Below, piece by piece: positions 7,968-15,595 of a stretch of 35,021 nucleotides of DNA. The position numbers were made by a program, and so were the translations under genes. Under the pieces are notes generated by a model. It was not told where the DNA came from, ran no database searches, and worked only from the letters and a program-made list of their open reading frames with translations. Every line of letters begins with the position of its first letter. Within the stretch, counting starts at the first letter, position 1. The DNA lies in NCBI GenBank assembly GCA_019594025.1, contig JAFDUB010000003.1:1-35021 (forward strand), given 5' to 3'. Source of the DNA: Thermoplasmata archaeon (GTDB taxonomy: Archaea; Thermoplasmatota; Thermoplasmata; Halarchaeoplasmatales; Halarchaeoplasmataceae).

Positions 7968-9158
7968 TCAGAAGACCGTACTCCTAGAGGATATATCCTC
8001 TCTCAACACCACACCCGTTCGAATATTACACACTTCACCAATCAATATACCGGGATGGGAAGTAACACCTCCGGCAATAACGGTGTCTTCCCCGATCATA
8101 CAGCCTATGTTCTCAACCCTTTCCAACCGACCATCGACTGTCATATCGACCGTATCTACGTGTGAAGAGAATCCGGCGCCGATTTTAACACCCTCTCCTA
8201 TCACAGAAGAGTCCAAAAGTGATTTTGGCCCGAGATTTACACCATCCATGACTATGGAGTTATGCACCATTGCGAAAGGCCCGATCCTACAGTCGTTTCC
8301 TATACTAGATGATGGTGATATGCACGCCAGAGGACCGATTTCGCATCCTTCCCCTATAATTGCCGGCCCTTCTATGTACGTTCCTCCTTTGATAACGGAA
8401 CCCTCGCCTATGCTGACATCACCTTTGATAGTAACGCCGTCTTCTATCACTCCCTTCACCGAAGGAGCGGTATCGGTGACCGCGGCGGAATTTAGCTTTA
8501 GAAGATCCCAAGGGTACACGGCGTCCATCCATCTGGAATCTGTGCGTATTCCGTAGATCGGTTCCTCGGCCTTCAAAGAATTCATGACCGAGGTTAGGTC
8601 GTAGGTGTTATCGAGCATCATCTCGTGGATCCTTGTAAAAACATCAGTCGATAGGTAGTAAATACCCGTAGATATAAGGTGGCTTGTACTCTTTTCAGGT
8701 TTCTCTACTATCCTATTCACAACTCCATTGTGCATTGAGACTACGCCGTACTTAGAAGGATGTTCGTTTTTGGTAATCAGCATCGAAGTGCCCTTTAATT
8801 CTGAAAGAAAATCCTGTATAGTTTCTTGACTGACCAGGTTGTCACCGGGGAGTACGATAAAATTATCATCGACCACGTGTCGTGCCTGATAAAGCGCATG
8901 GGCGGTACCGAGTTGTTTTGGCTGTGTGATATACTGTATCTTAGCACCGAATTCCTCCCCATTACCGAAATAAGACATTATTCGCTGCCTGTGATAACCG
9001 ACCACGATAATGATATCGGTGACATTACATTCAACTAGAGCTTCTACAACATGTCGTAGTATCGGTTTGTTGGCTACAGGGATCATCACCTTTGGCTCGG
9101 AGGATGTAAAGGGTCTCAGTCTCGTGCCCTCTCCTGCAGCCAGGATAACTGCTTTCAT
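7968..9158 (-). CDS. glmU: bifunctional sugar-1-phosphate nucleotidyltransferase / acetyltransferase (archaeal GlmU type)
   Basis: A 396-residue protein. The N-terminal Rossmann-like nucleotidyltransferase begins MKAVILAAGEGTRLRPFT with the GxGTRxRPxT signature and has the PGDN metal motif near residue 83. From about residue 235 there is a left-handed beta helix of hexapeptide repeats (IKGDVSIGEGSVIKGGTYIEG and on), as in acyltransferases. The archaeal GlmU type makes UDP-GlcNAc from glucosamine-1-phosphate. The neighbouring glmS supports that choice over a glucose-1-phosphate thymidylyl- or uridylyltransferase. A TATA box ends about 23 bases before the ATG. It is the first gene of the glmU-glmS-DUF63 operon. 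Confidence 0.88.
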   Translation of the reverse strand: MKAVILAAGEGTRLRPFTSSEPKVMIPVANKPILRHVVEALVECNVTDIIIVVGYHRQRIMSYFGNGEEFGAKIQYITQPKQLGTAHALYQARHVVDDNFIVLPGDNLVSQETIQDFLSELKGTSMLITKNEHPSKYGVVSMHNGVVNRIVEKPEKSTSHLISTGIYYLSTDVFTRIHEMMLDNTYDLTSVMNSLKAEEPIYGIRTDSRWMDAVYPWDLLKLNSAAVTDTAPSVKGVIEDGVTIKGDVSIGEGSVIKGGTYIEGPAIIGEGCEIGPLACISPSSSIGNDCRIGPFAMVHNSIVMDGVNLGPKSLLDSSVIGEGVKIGAGFSSHVDTVDMTVDGRLERVENIGCMIGEDTVIAGGVTSHPGILIGEVCNIRTGVVLREDISSRSTVF

Positions 9159-9179
9159 ACAACTTCAATTAAATGCACA

Positions 9180-9188
9180 GGATATAAG
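9180..9188 (-). promoter_or_regulatory. TATA box of the glmU-glmS-DUF63 operon
   Basis: Minus-strand CTTATATCC is centred about 26 bases upstream of the glmU ATG (9158), predicting a leaderless or nearly leaderless mRNA. It sits in the short gap between leuS and glmU. Confidence 0.6.
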
Positions 9189-9196
9189 GATTTTGT

Positions 9197-12049
9197 TCAC
9201 TCAACGTATATAGCTGGTTTTCTAGGTATCGCTTGTGATGCTTTACCTGCTGGATCGTATGAAATATCGTCCGAGGGATATACGTTGATCTCAGCCTTGA
9301 ATTCATCTTCGAAGAACTTTTGAGAAGCTTCCAGTGTCTCGTATTCGTTTATTTTGATAGACCATGATCCCTTAGCTCCTTTCTCTCTGAGAATTTTTAG
9401 TACCTGCTGAACGTACCCGGAGATCTCCTTCGGAGATGCATCAAGCTCATGGGTTAGTTCACCCATGATGCCCATTCCCTTATCGGGATTATCCAGTATC
9501 TTCATCATTGCCTTTTCTTTCCAATCAGGTGCCACGTAAAGGTGTATTTGTTCGCCATCAACATCGGCGATATCCAGTATCTGTTTGATATCTGACTGTA
9601 CTTCCTTAATATACTCTTCTTCTAACTCCGCTTTTATGGAGATGGCGTCTTCCGGAATTTCATCCAATCGAGTATTAACGATGTATTCTAAGTTCCACTG
9701 CTCGGAGAGTTCCTCGGCAATGTGGGGTGTGAAAGGTACCATCAGTTTAAGCAAGCCGACGGCGACTTCATCTAAAAGTTCACCGTTAGTGCCCCCTCTC
9801 TTGAAGTACCAGTCGATTTCTGAAGGTATATGGTAGTAAACAACGCTAGCCGCCTTTCTTAGTTCGTAATCATCCATGTGCTCTTTTACTCGTTTAACAA
9901 GCGAGTAGAATCTGGAACGTAAGTAATCATCTACGGGTGTTTCTTCACCATCTATTTCTTTCATCCTATGAACTTTATTCCAGATCGAGTTCAGCTTCTT
10001 CCTGTAATTGAAAACTTCGTCTTCGCTCCACTCCTTATCAACGAAAGGACTGGCAGAGTGGGAATAGAATAGCCTCAAAGTATCAACACCGTATTTTTCG
10101 GCCGCATTCGGTATGGGTTCGGCACCCCCTTTAGATTTGGATATCTTTCCGTTCTTTCCAACCAACCACCAGTTCACGAATATACCCCGTGGCCAATCTT
10201 TTTCGTCAAGGATGGCTACATGGTTCATGAGAAAAGGGGGGAAATGGACTGTCATGTGCTCCTTACCTCCTAGATTGAGGTCCAAAGGATACCAGTAATT
10301 GAAATCCGAGCGTACTTGTTCTAGGATCTCTTCACTCAGCGCCGTTTTTCCCGCAACTTCACCAAGGTCTCCTTTATCGAGGCAAACGTAATCGAAGAAA
10401 TCTTCGTTCATGTTCCCCGCTTTTATGCTGCCCTGATTGTAGTGCTTAGCTACTATGTAATAGGCAGGATAAAGTGTAGAATCCGCTATAGCCTCGATAA
10501 CCCACTCCTCATCGAAGGGGAATTCAGTGCCCATCCAATTACCCTTTCTGGCGCAGGAACGGTCCTGGAACCACTCGATAGTATCCGATAGGTTATCGGC
10601 GTAACTCTGCGGTTTGACGCCCATGCCCTTGGCGTGACTCTTGCTCCTCTCTGTAAGCTCTAGGTCTGAGTAGCGGATGAACCATTGGTCGGGAATCTTA
10701 CCGACTACCACCTTCGCACCACACCTGCAGACTACCTCCTCCGAAAGATCGTACATTATATCCGCTTCACCTGAAGCGATCATATCCTCTTTTACCAGTT
10801 CTTTTGCTTCCTGAACACTCATGCCTGAGTAATCACCACAGATATCCTGCATGGTACCCGTGTGGAATCCGGATTTGTATATCTTCTGGGTCGCAGTTTC
10901 TAACTTCTCTTCATCCTTTTGGCTCTTGATACCCATCTCGTGGATTATCTTTTCCGCCGGGTTAATACCCCAGTCCTTGGAGTCTATGATTTCGATGGGT
11001 TCTACGTTTTTTATCTTGTCTTTTAAGCCGTACTTTTTAAGCAGTTTTTCATTCTCTTTCAAATCTCTAAGTGCTATCCAATCATAGGGTGCGTCACTGG
11101 GTACGCTTGTAACGATACCTGTTCCCACATCCGGGTCGGTAAAGGACGCCGGTAGTATGATTATATCTCTGTGGATGGCGGGAGCTGTGGCGTATTTACC
11201 TACCATCTCTTCGCCTTTTATTGTATCAACGATAGTGATGTCGTCTTTTTGATACTTCAACTTCTCCACGGCTTTATCACTGAGGATCCACTTTTCGCCT
11301 TCGACCTCTGCTACAACGTATTCCTCTTCCGGTTCCACCCATAGATTGGTCTGTCCGAATACGGTTTCCGGCCGTAAAGTGGCGGCGGTTATGTACACCC
11401 CATCGAATTTGAACTTTAGAAGTGTGTACTCCTGCTTCTCCGCCGTTCCTCCTTTGGAAAGGTCGGTTTCGGAAGGGTCCACCGCTACCGGTCCGCACTC
11501 GATGCACACCGTACCGAAATAGTCCTTCTGGGTTAGCAGGCCTTTCTCTTTCAACTTCTTGAATTGCCATTTTATGAACTGTCTGTAATCCTCACGTATG
11601 GAATAGGTGAAATAGTCGAAATCTATGCTGATCCCGAACTTTTTCCAGTATTTTTCTATGTAAACTTCATTGAAGTAGGAAACTAGTTCTTTTGGATCCT
11701 TCACCCTCTCTATATCCTCCTCTGTGGCACCGTTCCTCTTCATGTAATCTATCTTCTTCTGAACCCCCTCTTCTATATGTTTCGATAGACTGTAAGCCTG
11801 ATTACCGGTTGGATGTGTGCCGGTGGGGAATAGTACGTTGTATCCCTCCATGCGCTTGTATCGTGCGATCATATCCGTGTAGCTGTAACATCTCATATGG
11901 CCGAGGTGAAGAAACCCGGATATTCCCGGATATGCAAAAATGAGGTAAAAGGGTTCTTTGGAATCGTCCACTTCCGCTCTATCAACCTCCCCCTGCTCCC
12001 ACCTACGCTGCCACTTTTCTTCGATATCTACAGGGTCGTAGTCTTTCAT
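9197..12049 (-). CDS. leuS: leucyl-tRNA synthetase (archaeal/eukaryotic type)
   Basis: A class Ia synthetase of 950 residues that charges tRNA-Leu. Numbered from this ATG, HLGH (the HIGH motif) is at 48-51 and KISKS (the KMSKS motif) at 635-639. The CP1 editing domain is present, with TLRPETVFGQTN near 224 and the GTGIVTSVPSDAPYD block near 309. Zinc-type cysteines occur at CIEC (about 182) and CRC (about 441). Motif spacing and the long C-terminal region match archaeal LeuRS. The ATG at 12049 is preferred over an in-frame TTG at 12055, because the TATA box CTTTAAATAA is centred 27 bases upstream and predicts a leaderless ATG. It appears to be transcribed alone. Confidence 0.97.
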   Translation of the reverse strand: MKDYDPVDIEEKWQRRWEQGEVDRAEVDDSKEPFYLIFAYPGISGFLHLGHMRCYSYTDMIARYKRMEGYNVLFPTGTHPTGNQAYSLSKHIEEGVQKKIDYMKRNGATEEDIERVKDPKELVSYFNEVYIEKYWKKFGISIDFDYFTYSIREDYRQFIKWQFKKLKEKGLLTQKDYFGTVCIECGPVAVDPSETDLSKGGTAEKQEYTLLKFKFDGVYITAATLRPETVFGQTNLWVEPEEEYVVAEVEGEKWILSDKAVEKLKYQKDDITIVDTIKGEEMVGKYATAPAIHRDIIILPASFTDPDVGTGIVTSVPSDAPYDWIALRDLKENEKLLKKYGLKDKIKNVEPIEIIDSKDWGINPAEKIIHEMGIKSQKDEEKLETATQKIYKSGFHTGTMQDICGDYSGMSVQEAKELVKEDMIASGEADIMYDLSEEVVCRCGAKVVVGKIPDQWFIRYSDLELTERSKSHAKGMGVKPQSYADNLSDTIEWFQDRSCARKGNWMGTEFPFDEEWVIEAIADSTLYPAYYIVAKHYNQGSIKAGNMNEDFFDYVCLDKGDLGEVAGKTALSEEILEQVRSDFNYWYPLDLNLGGKEHMTVHFPPFLMNHVAILDEKDWPRGIFVNWWLVGKNGKISKSKGGAEPIPNAAEKYGVDTLRLFYSHSASPFVDKEWSEDEVFNYRKKLNSIWNKVHRMKEIDGEETPVDDYLRSRFYSLVKRVKEHMDDYELRKAASVVYYHIPSEIDWYFKRGGTNGELLDEVAVGLLKLMVPFTPHIAEELSEQWNLEYIVNTRLDEIPEDAISIKAELEEEYIKEVQSDIKQILDIADVDGEQIHLYVAPDWKEKAMMKILDNPDKGMGIMGELTHELDASPKEISGYVQQVLKILREKGAKGSWSIKINEYETLEASQKFFEDEFKAEINVYPSDDISYDPAGKASQAIPRKPAIYVE

Positions 12050-12070
12050 ATTCAATCGAATTATGGATGA

Positions 12071-12080
12071 TTATTTAAAG
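12071..12080 (-). promoter_or_regulatory. TATA box of leuS
   Basis: Minus-strand CTTTAAATAA, centred 27 bases before ATG 12049. This spacing supports a leaderless leuS transcript. Confidence 0.6.
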
Positions 12081-12130
12081 TCTTTCGAATATTGGATGTC
12101 TAGGATCGGTAGGTGAAGTGATACATGAAT

Positions 12131-12209
12131 TGTAGTAACTACAGTCTAAATTGGTGAAATATTGTATTAACAACAACTATAAGAAAAAAATAACGGTTGT
12201 AACTACAGT
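12131..12209. repeat. two copies of GTAACTACAGT, one within a small palindrome
   Basis: GTAACTACAGT occurs at 12135-12145 and again at 12199-12209. The first copy overlaps the perfect short palindrome TGTAGTAACTACA (12131-12143). The spacing of 64 bases and the position in the leuS-tpiA gap, just before a decayed reading frame, would suit a regulator site or the remains of a duplicated promoter. No regulator can be named. Confidence 0.4.
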
Positions 12210-12243
12210 AAAACAAGGAATGTAAATGTGGTAATTCAAGTAG

Positions 12244-12399
12244 AACTTTAAGGTAGATAAGAAGGATGCAAAGAATCTGTTAAAGTTGCCCGAGGAGTAT
12301 CAGTTATTCCTGATCACCAAAGAAAGATACGACGACTGGACTATAGATGGTAGAACGGTAAAAGTGGTACCTCTGTGGTTGTTAACTCTCTGTGTCTGA
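12244..12399 (+). pseudogene. decayed reading frame, remnant of an unknown protein
   Basis: This stretch is open for 51 codons and reads like real protein (KNLLKLPEEYQLFLITKERY then DDWTIDGRTVKVVPLWLL), ending at TGA 12397-12399. It has no start codon; the codon before it is TAG. A short stretch in another frame just upstream (VIQVEL, 12231-12248) could be the lost N-terminus joined by a frameshift. I do not recognise the family. The rest of the 450-base gap between leuS and tpiA (12050-12498) holds AT-rich DNA, the GTAACTACAGT repeats and the tpiA promoter, and no other gene that I can see. Confidence 0.45.
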
Positions 12400-12458
12400 T
12401 AACCTATCATAAAGGCAGTATTTTGGTTCTCTATCAACATCTGATAAAAAAAACACGG

Positions 12459-12470
12459 TTAAATTTTTAT
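12459..12470 (+). promoter_or_regulatory. TATA box of tpiA
   Basis: TTAAATTTTTAT centred near 12465, 34 bases before the tpiA ATG, predicting a leader of about 10 bases. Confidence 0.5.
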
Positions 12471-12498
12471 CTGTTGAGATGATAAACCATCGATATCA

Positions 12499-13161
12499 AT
12501 GATAGAAACTCCTGTGATAATGGTGAACTATAAGACGTACAGCCAGTCCATCGGTGAGAGTGGATTGGAACTGACGAAGAAGATCGAAAATGCCGCCGAG
12601 GCGTCCTGGCTGGTATGCCCCCAACCGGTGGATATCCGTACTATCAAAGAGAAGACGAATATACCTGTTTTTTCACAACATATCGACGCCGTTAAACCGG
12701 GAAGCAACACCGGTCATCTGTTGATAGACGCCATGGTGGATGCAGGGGTTGAAGGAACCCTGATCAACCACTCCGAGAACAGGTTGAAGTTATCGGAGAT
12801 CGACGAGATAGTGACCATGTGTAAGGAAAAAGGGCTGACTACGGTGATATGTGCTAACAATCCGGCGACCTCTGCGGCTGCGGCGGCACTAAAACCGGAT
12901 TTCGTGGCCTACGAACCTCCGGAGCTCATAGGCGGAGATATATCAGTATCCACTGCAAAACCTGAAGTAGTGAGGGAGGCCGTCGAACGTGTAAAAGCGG
13001 TCGATCCCGACGTCAAAGTGCTTTGCGGTGCCGGAGTAAAGAACGGAAAGGATGTAAAAAAGGCGCTGGAGCTCGGTACGGAGGGTGTTCTATTAGCATC
13101 AGGTTTGGTAAAATCAGATGACGTCGAAGGGGTCATTCGAGACCTAGAAAGCAGCCTATGA
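12499..13161 (+). CDS. tpiA: triosephosphate isomerase (archaeal type)
   Basis: A 220-residue TIM, shorter than the roughly 250 residues of bacterial and eukaryotic enzymes, as is usual in archaea. It interconverts dihydroxyacetone phosphate and glyceraldehyde-3-phosphate. Catalytic residues are visible: Asn10 and Lys12 (VNYKTY), His91 in LINHSENRL, and Glu139 in FVAYEPPELIGG. The phosphate-binding segment VLCGAGVKNGKD and the final GVLLASGLVK follow. It has its own TATA box and is convergent with the DUF362 gene, separated by only 3 bases. Confidence 0.97.
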   Translation: MIETPVIMVNYKTYSQSIGESGLELTKKIENAAEASWLVCPQPVDIRTIKEKTNIPVFSQHIDAVKPGSNTGHLLIDAMVDAGVEGTLINHSENRLKLSEIDEIVTMCKEKGLTTVICANNPATSAAAAALKPDFVAYEPPELIGGDISVSTAKPEVVREAVERVKAVDPDVKVLCGAGVKNGKDVKKALELGTEGVLLASGLVKSDDVEGVIRDLESSL

Positions 13162-13164
13162 GCA

Positions 13165-14220
13165 TCATCTAGGCTCAAGAGCGTCTTCAGGGCATATCTC
13201 GGCGCAGCAGTAGCATCTGATGCACTTCCACCAACTTATCTTGGGATACTGATTCATCTTGATGGCATCCTCGGGACATATCCTCATACACTCTCCGCAG
13301 GAGATGCACTTATCAGCATATAAATTCGGCCTTTTCATGTACAGGTTCGCCATCACACCACCAAAGGTTTCAGGCAACCACCAGGGTGTAGACCCACCTT
13401 CGGGGTAATTTACATTTACCTCACTCGGTAGTTCTCCTACAACATCGATATCCGAAAGTTTTACCTCCCTGAACAAAGGCACTTTTGATGTATCGATACC
13501 CACTGCTTTACACGCCATATAATCCAGGGCCGGAGCGTCGGTAGATGCAAGGATAATTGATAATTTAACAGGATCTCCTCCAGCAGGCCCCTTTCCTTCC
13601 ATACCTACGATCCCGTCCATTATGGATATGTCTGGTGAAACTGCATCGTGTACGTCCAAAAGCATCCTGTTAAACGTTTTCATCCCTTTGTACTGTCCGT
13701 GAAATGCGGACTTCATGAGTCCGGGAACCATTCCGTAGGTGTTCTTTACCGCACCTGTAAATACCGTTAGTGAATGGGTTTTGAGTTTCGGTAGGTTGAC
13801 CACCAAATCCGCATCATTGCATACATTCATCACCGGAACTGATTTGAGTACCCGCCCTTCAGGTAAAGGTACGTGAGAATATGACAAGTCGTAGTTCAAA
13901 ACCGCATCGGTTTCTTCTGGTATCCTAGTCCAAATCGATTTCTCATAACATCTTTTCAAGAATTTTTTCGAACTCGGTCCACCTGGGCTATCACCTACGA
14001 TCACTTTCATACCTGCATCCTCTAACTCCCGTATAACTGCTATAATAAATTCGGGATGAGTGGTAACCGCTTTCTCAGGGGGAGCACCCTTCAGTAGATT
14101 CGGCTTTACCAGTGCGGTACCACCAGAAAAAGTTAATTTCTTAAATGGTAAGAATATGCTTTTAACGCTGCCCTGCACATTTTGATAATCACCGCATCTT
14201 CTTACGTGAACCTCAGCCAT
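13165..14220 (-). CDS. DUF362 protein with C-terminal 2[4Fe-4S] ferredoxin domain
   Basis: A 351-residue protein. The DUF362 domain occupies most of the chain, with ALVKPNLLKGAPPEKAVTTH near the N-terminus, VGDSPGG, and VVNLPKLKTHSLTVFTGAVKN in the middle. The C-terminus has two CxxCxxCxxxCP motifs (CISCGECMRICP and CIRCYCCAEICP) for two [4Fe-4S] clusters, so it is probably an electron-transfer protein. ATG 14220 is chosen because GGTGA lies 7 bases upstream. An in-frame TTG at 14241 overlaps the previous stop but lacks a site. It is the last gene of the tusA-dsrE-iscS-iscU-RIC operon, which points to Fe-S or sulfur chemistry. The exact reaction is unknown. Confidence 0.85.
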   Translation of the reverse strand: MAEVHVRRCGDYQNVQGSVKSIFLPFKKLTFSGGTALVKPNLLKGAPPEKAVTTHPEFIIAVIRELEDAGMKVIVGDSPGGPSSKKFLKRCYEKSIWTRIPEETDAVLNYDLSYSHVPLPEGRVLKSVPVMNVCNDADLVVNLPKLKTHSLTVFTGAVKNTYGMVPGLMKSAFHGQYKGMKTFNRMLLDVHDAVSPDISIMDGIVGMEGKGPAGGDPVKLSIILASTDAPALDYMACKAVGIDTSKVPLFREVKLSDIDVVGELPSEVNVNYPEGGSTPWWLPETFGGVMANLYMKRPNLYADKCISCGECMRICPEDAIKMNQYPKISWWKCIRCYCCAEICPEDALEPR

Positions 14221-14237
14221 ATACTCTTCACCACTGC

Positions 14238-14951
14238 TCAAGAAGGTATGGGTATGAACTCACAGTAGCCTATATCATCCGCCTTTTTCTTTAAATCGTC
14301 CCAATACTTTATGTAATGTGCGGCCACCGGATAAAATAGGTGATCCTCTATGAATTTATGGTGATGAAGTGAATAGATAAGAGCATTTAACTCTCTAATA
14401 AGTTGGTATCTGTTTTCAGTGCCATTATCAAACAGTTCTTCGAGCCTATCCCGTCTTTCAACAAAATCATTGTGCTCTTTAGCCAGCATATTCAAACGTC
14501 CTTCCATCTCATTTCCTAAAACTCTTCTTAACTCGACAAAAAGAGTTTGCTCTTCCCTGTTAATATGCAAAGTGATCTGGTATAGGTTGTCTATAACCGT
14601 GCATATCACCTTGTCTTCCATGAAATACGCCTTACTACGTAGTGAGGAGGATATTTTGTCGAGTGAAGATAAAAATTCTCCAATCTTTTCATGCTCTTTT
14701 ATAAACGGAAGAACCGGGTGTCCTTCCTCTAACTGCTCCTGGAGCTTCTTCGACTCACCTTGAAGTAACTCCACGTAAAGTTTGCCGATCTCTTTTATAT
14801 CCGCTTCCTTCAAACCGTCGGCCATCAACTCTATCTCAGCCAGGTAGAGATTTATGGTCGGTACTCCCTCCAGCGCCTCTAGAGCGTCCTCCTTGGTAAT
14901 CACGTTGAAGTGATATCCTTTCAACACGTCTATCACATCGTCTACTTCCAT
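14238..14951 (-). CDS. hemerythrin-like di-iron protein with DUF438-like N-terminus (RIC/ScdA-like)
   Basis: A 237-residue helical protein. The C-terminal part (about 85-215) has HHE hemerythrin-type iron ligands: PFIKEHEKI, LHINREEQTLF, LAKEHNDFVERRD and HHHKFIEDHLFYP. The N-terminal 80 residues resemble the DUF438 domain found ahead of such domains. Proteins of this group (YtfE/ScdA, RIC) help repair Fe-S centres after nitrosative or oxidative damage, or deliver iron. The position immediately after iscU (3-base gap, ribosome site GGAGTAATC) supports an iron-donor or repair role here. Direct oxygen or NO sensing is an alternative. Confidence 0.75.
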   Translation of the reverse strand: MEVDDVIDVLKGYHFNVITKEDALEALEGVPTINLYLAEIELMADGLKEADIKEIGKLYVELLQGESKKLQEQLEEGHPVLPFIKEHEKIGEFLSSLDKISSSLRSKAYFMEDKVICTVIDNLYQITLHINREEQTLFVELRRVLGNEMEGRLNMLAKEHNDFVERRDRLEELFDNGTENRYQLIRELNALIYSLHHHKFIEDHLFYPVAAHYIKYWDDLKKKADDIGYCEFIPIPS

Positions 14952-14954
14952 AGA

Positions 14955-15590
14955 TTACTCCACAAAGTGTACCACCACTTTTTCAACGTCCCACATAGGC
15001 TCTATCTTCTCTTTGATATCCTCTTTGATAGCGTTGGCGAATTGATGGTCTTCTGTTAAATCTACATGGATATCCACAACACCTTCTTCAACCGATATAT
15101 CGTGAATTAGGTCTGTTCGGATCACGTCCAAACCGGTCATAGGATTCATAACACGCTTCAATCTTTTCTCAACTACCTCCGGTGTAGTAGGCTCTTTTTC
15201 CTTCACCAAACCGTGTCTTTCTTCGTAATCCCTGATAGCACTTCTTAATCCGTCGATAGCTAAAACCGAGCAGTGTGCCTTTATAGGTGGTAAACCACCC
15301 AATTCATCGGCGGCGTCTTCCCAAGTTATCTTCTTCGCCTCTTCTACGGTCTTCCCCTTGGCCATCTCGGTTATTATTGAACCGGTAGCTATGTTGGAAG
15401 CGCATCCGTAGGATTCAAACTTAACATCGGTTATGGTCTGTGTCTCCTGATCCACCTTTATGTAAACCTTGACCATGTCCCCACAGGCCGGACTGCCTTC
15501 CTGTGCCTTTCCATCAGGATCGTCTATCTTTCCTACGTTTTTTGGATTTTTGAAGTATTCGATTACTTTCTCGCTGTACGGTAAACCCAT
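14955..15590 (-). CDS. iscU: IscU Fe-S scaffold fused to a C-terminal DUF59 (MIP18-like) domain
   Basis: A 211-residue fusion. Residues 1-about 125 are IscU: the three cluster-ligand cysteines are present at 36 (ACGD, with Asp38), 63 (YGCAS) and 107 (KAHCS). Residues about 137-211 match the DUF59/MIP18 fold (VMNPMTGLDVIRTDLIHDI, then the strand VVDIHVDLT, ending VEKVVVHFVE). The usual DUF59 cysteine after the TxxxCP position is replaced (TEDHQFAN). The ATG at 15590 is preferred over GTG 15599 because GGAGTGAT lies just upstream. It directly follows the iscS-like gene. Scaffold role is firm for the first domain; the second is presumably for target or partner binding. Confidence 0.85.
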   Translation of the reverse strand: MGLPYSEKVIEYFKNPKNVGKIDDPDGKAQEGSPACGDMVKVYIKVDQETQTITDVKFESYGCASNIATGSIITEMAKGKTVEEAKKITWEDAADELGGLPPIKAHCSVLAIDGLRSAIRDYEERHGLVKEKEPTTPEVVEKRLKRVMNPMTGLDVIRTDLIHDISVEEGVVDIHVDLTEDHQFANAIKEDIKEKIEPMWDVEKVVVHFVE

Positions 15591-15595
15591 ATCTA

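Noticed and set aside
8083..8556. A 157-codon plus-strand frame inside glmU
   Set aside because: Antisense to the hexapeptide-repeat domain. The repeats create an open but meaningless opposite frame rich in Pro and Ser.
9197..12049. Truncation or frameshift in leuS
   Set aside because: HIGH, editing, KMSKS and C-terminal regions are all in one frame and length is normal.
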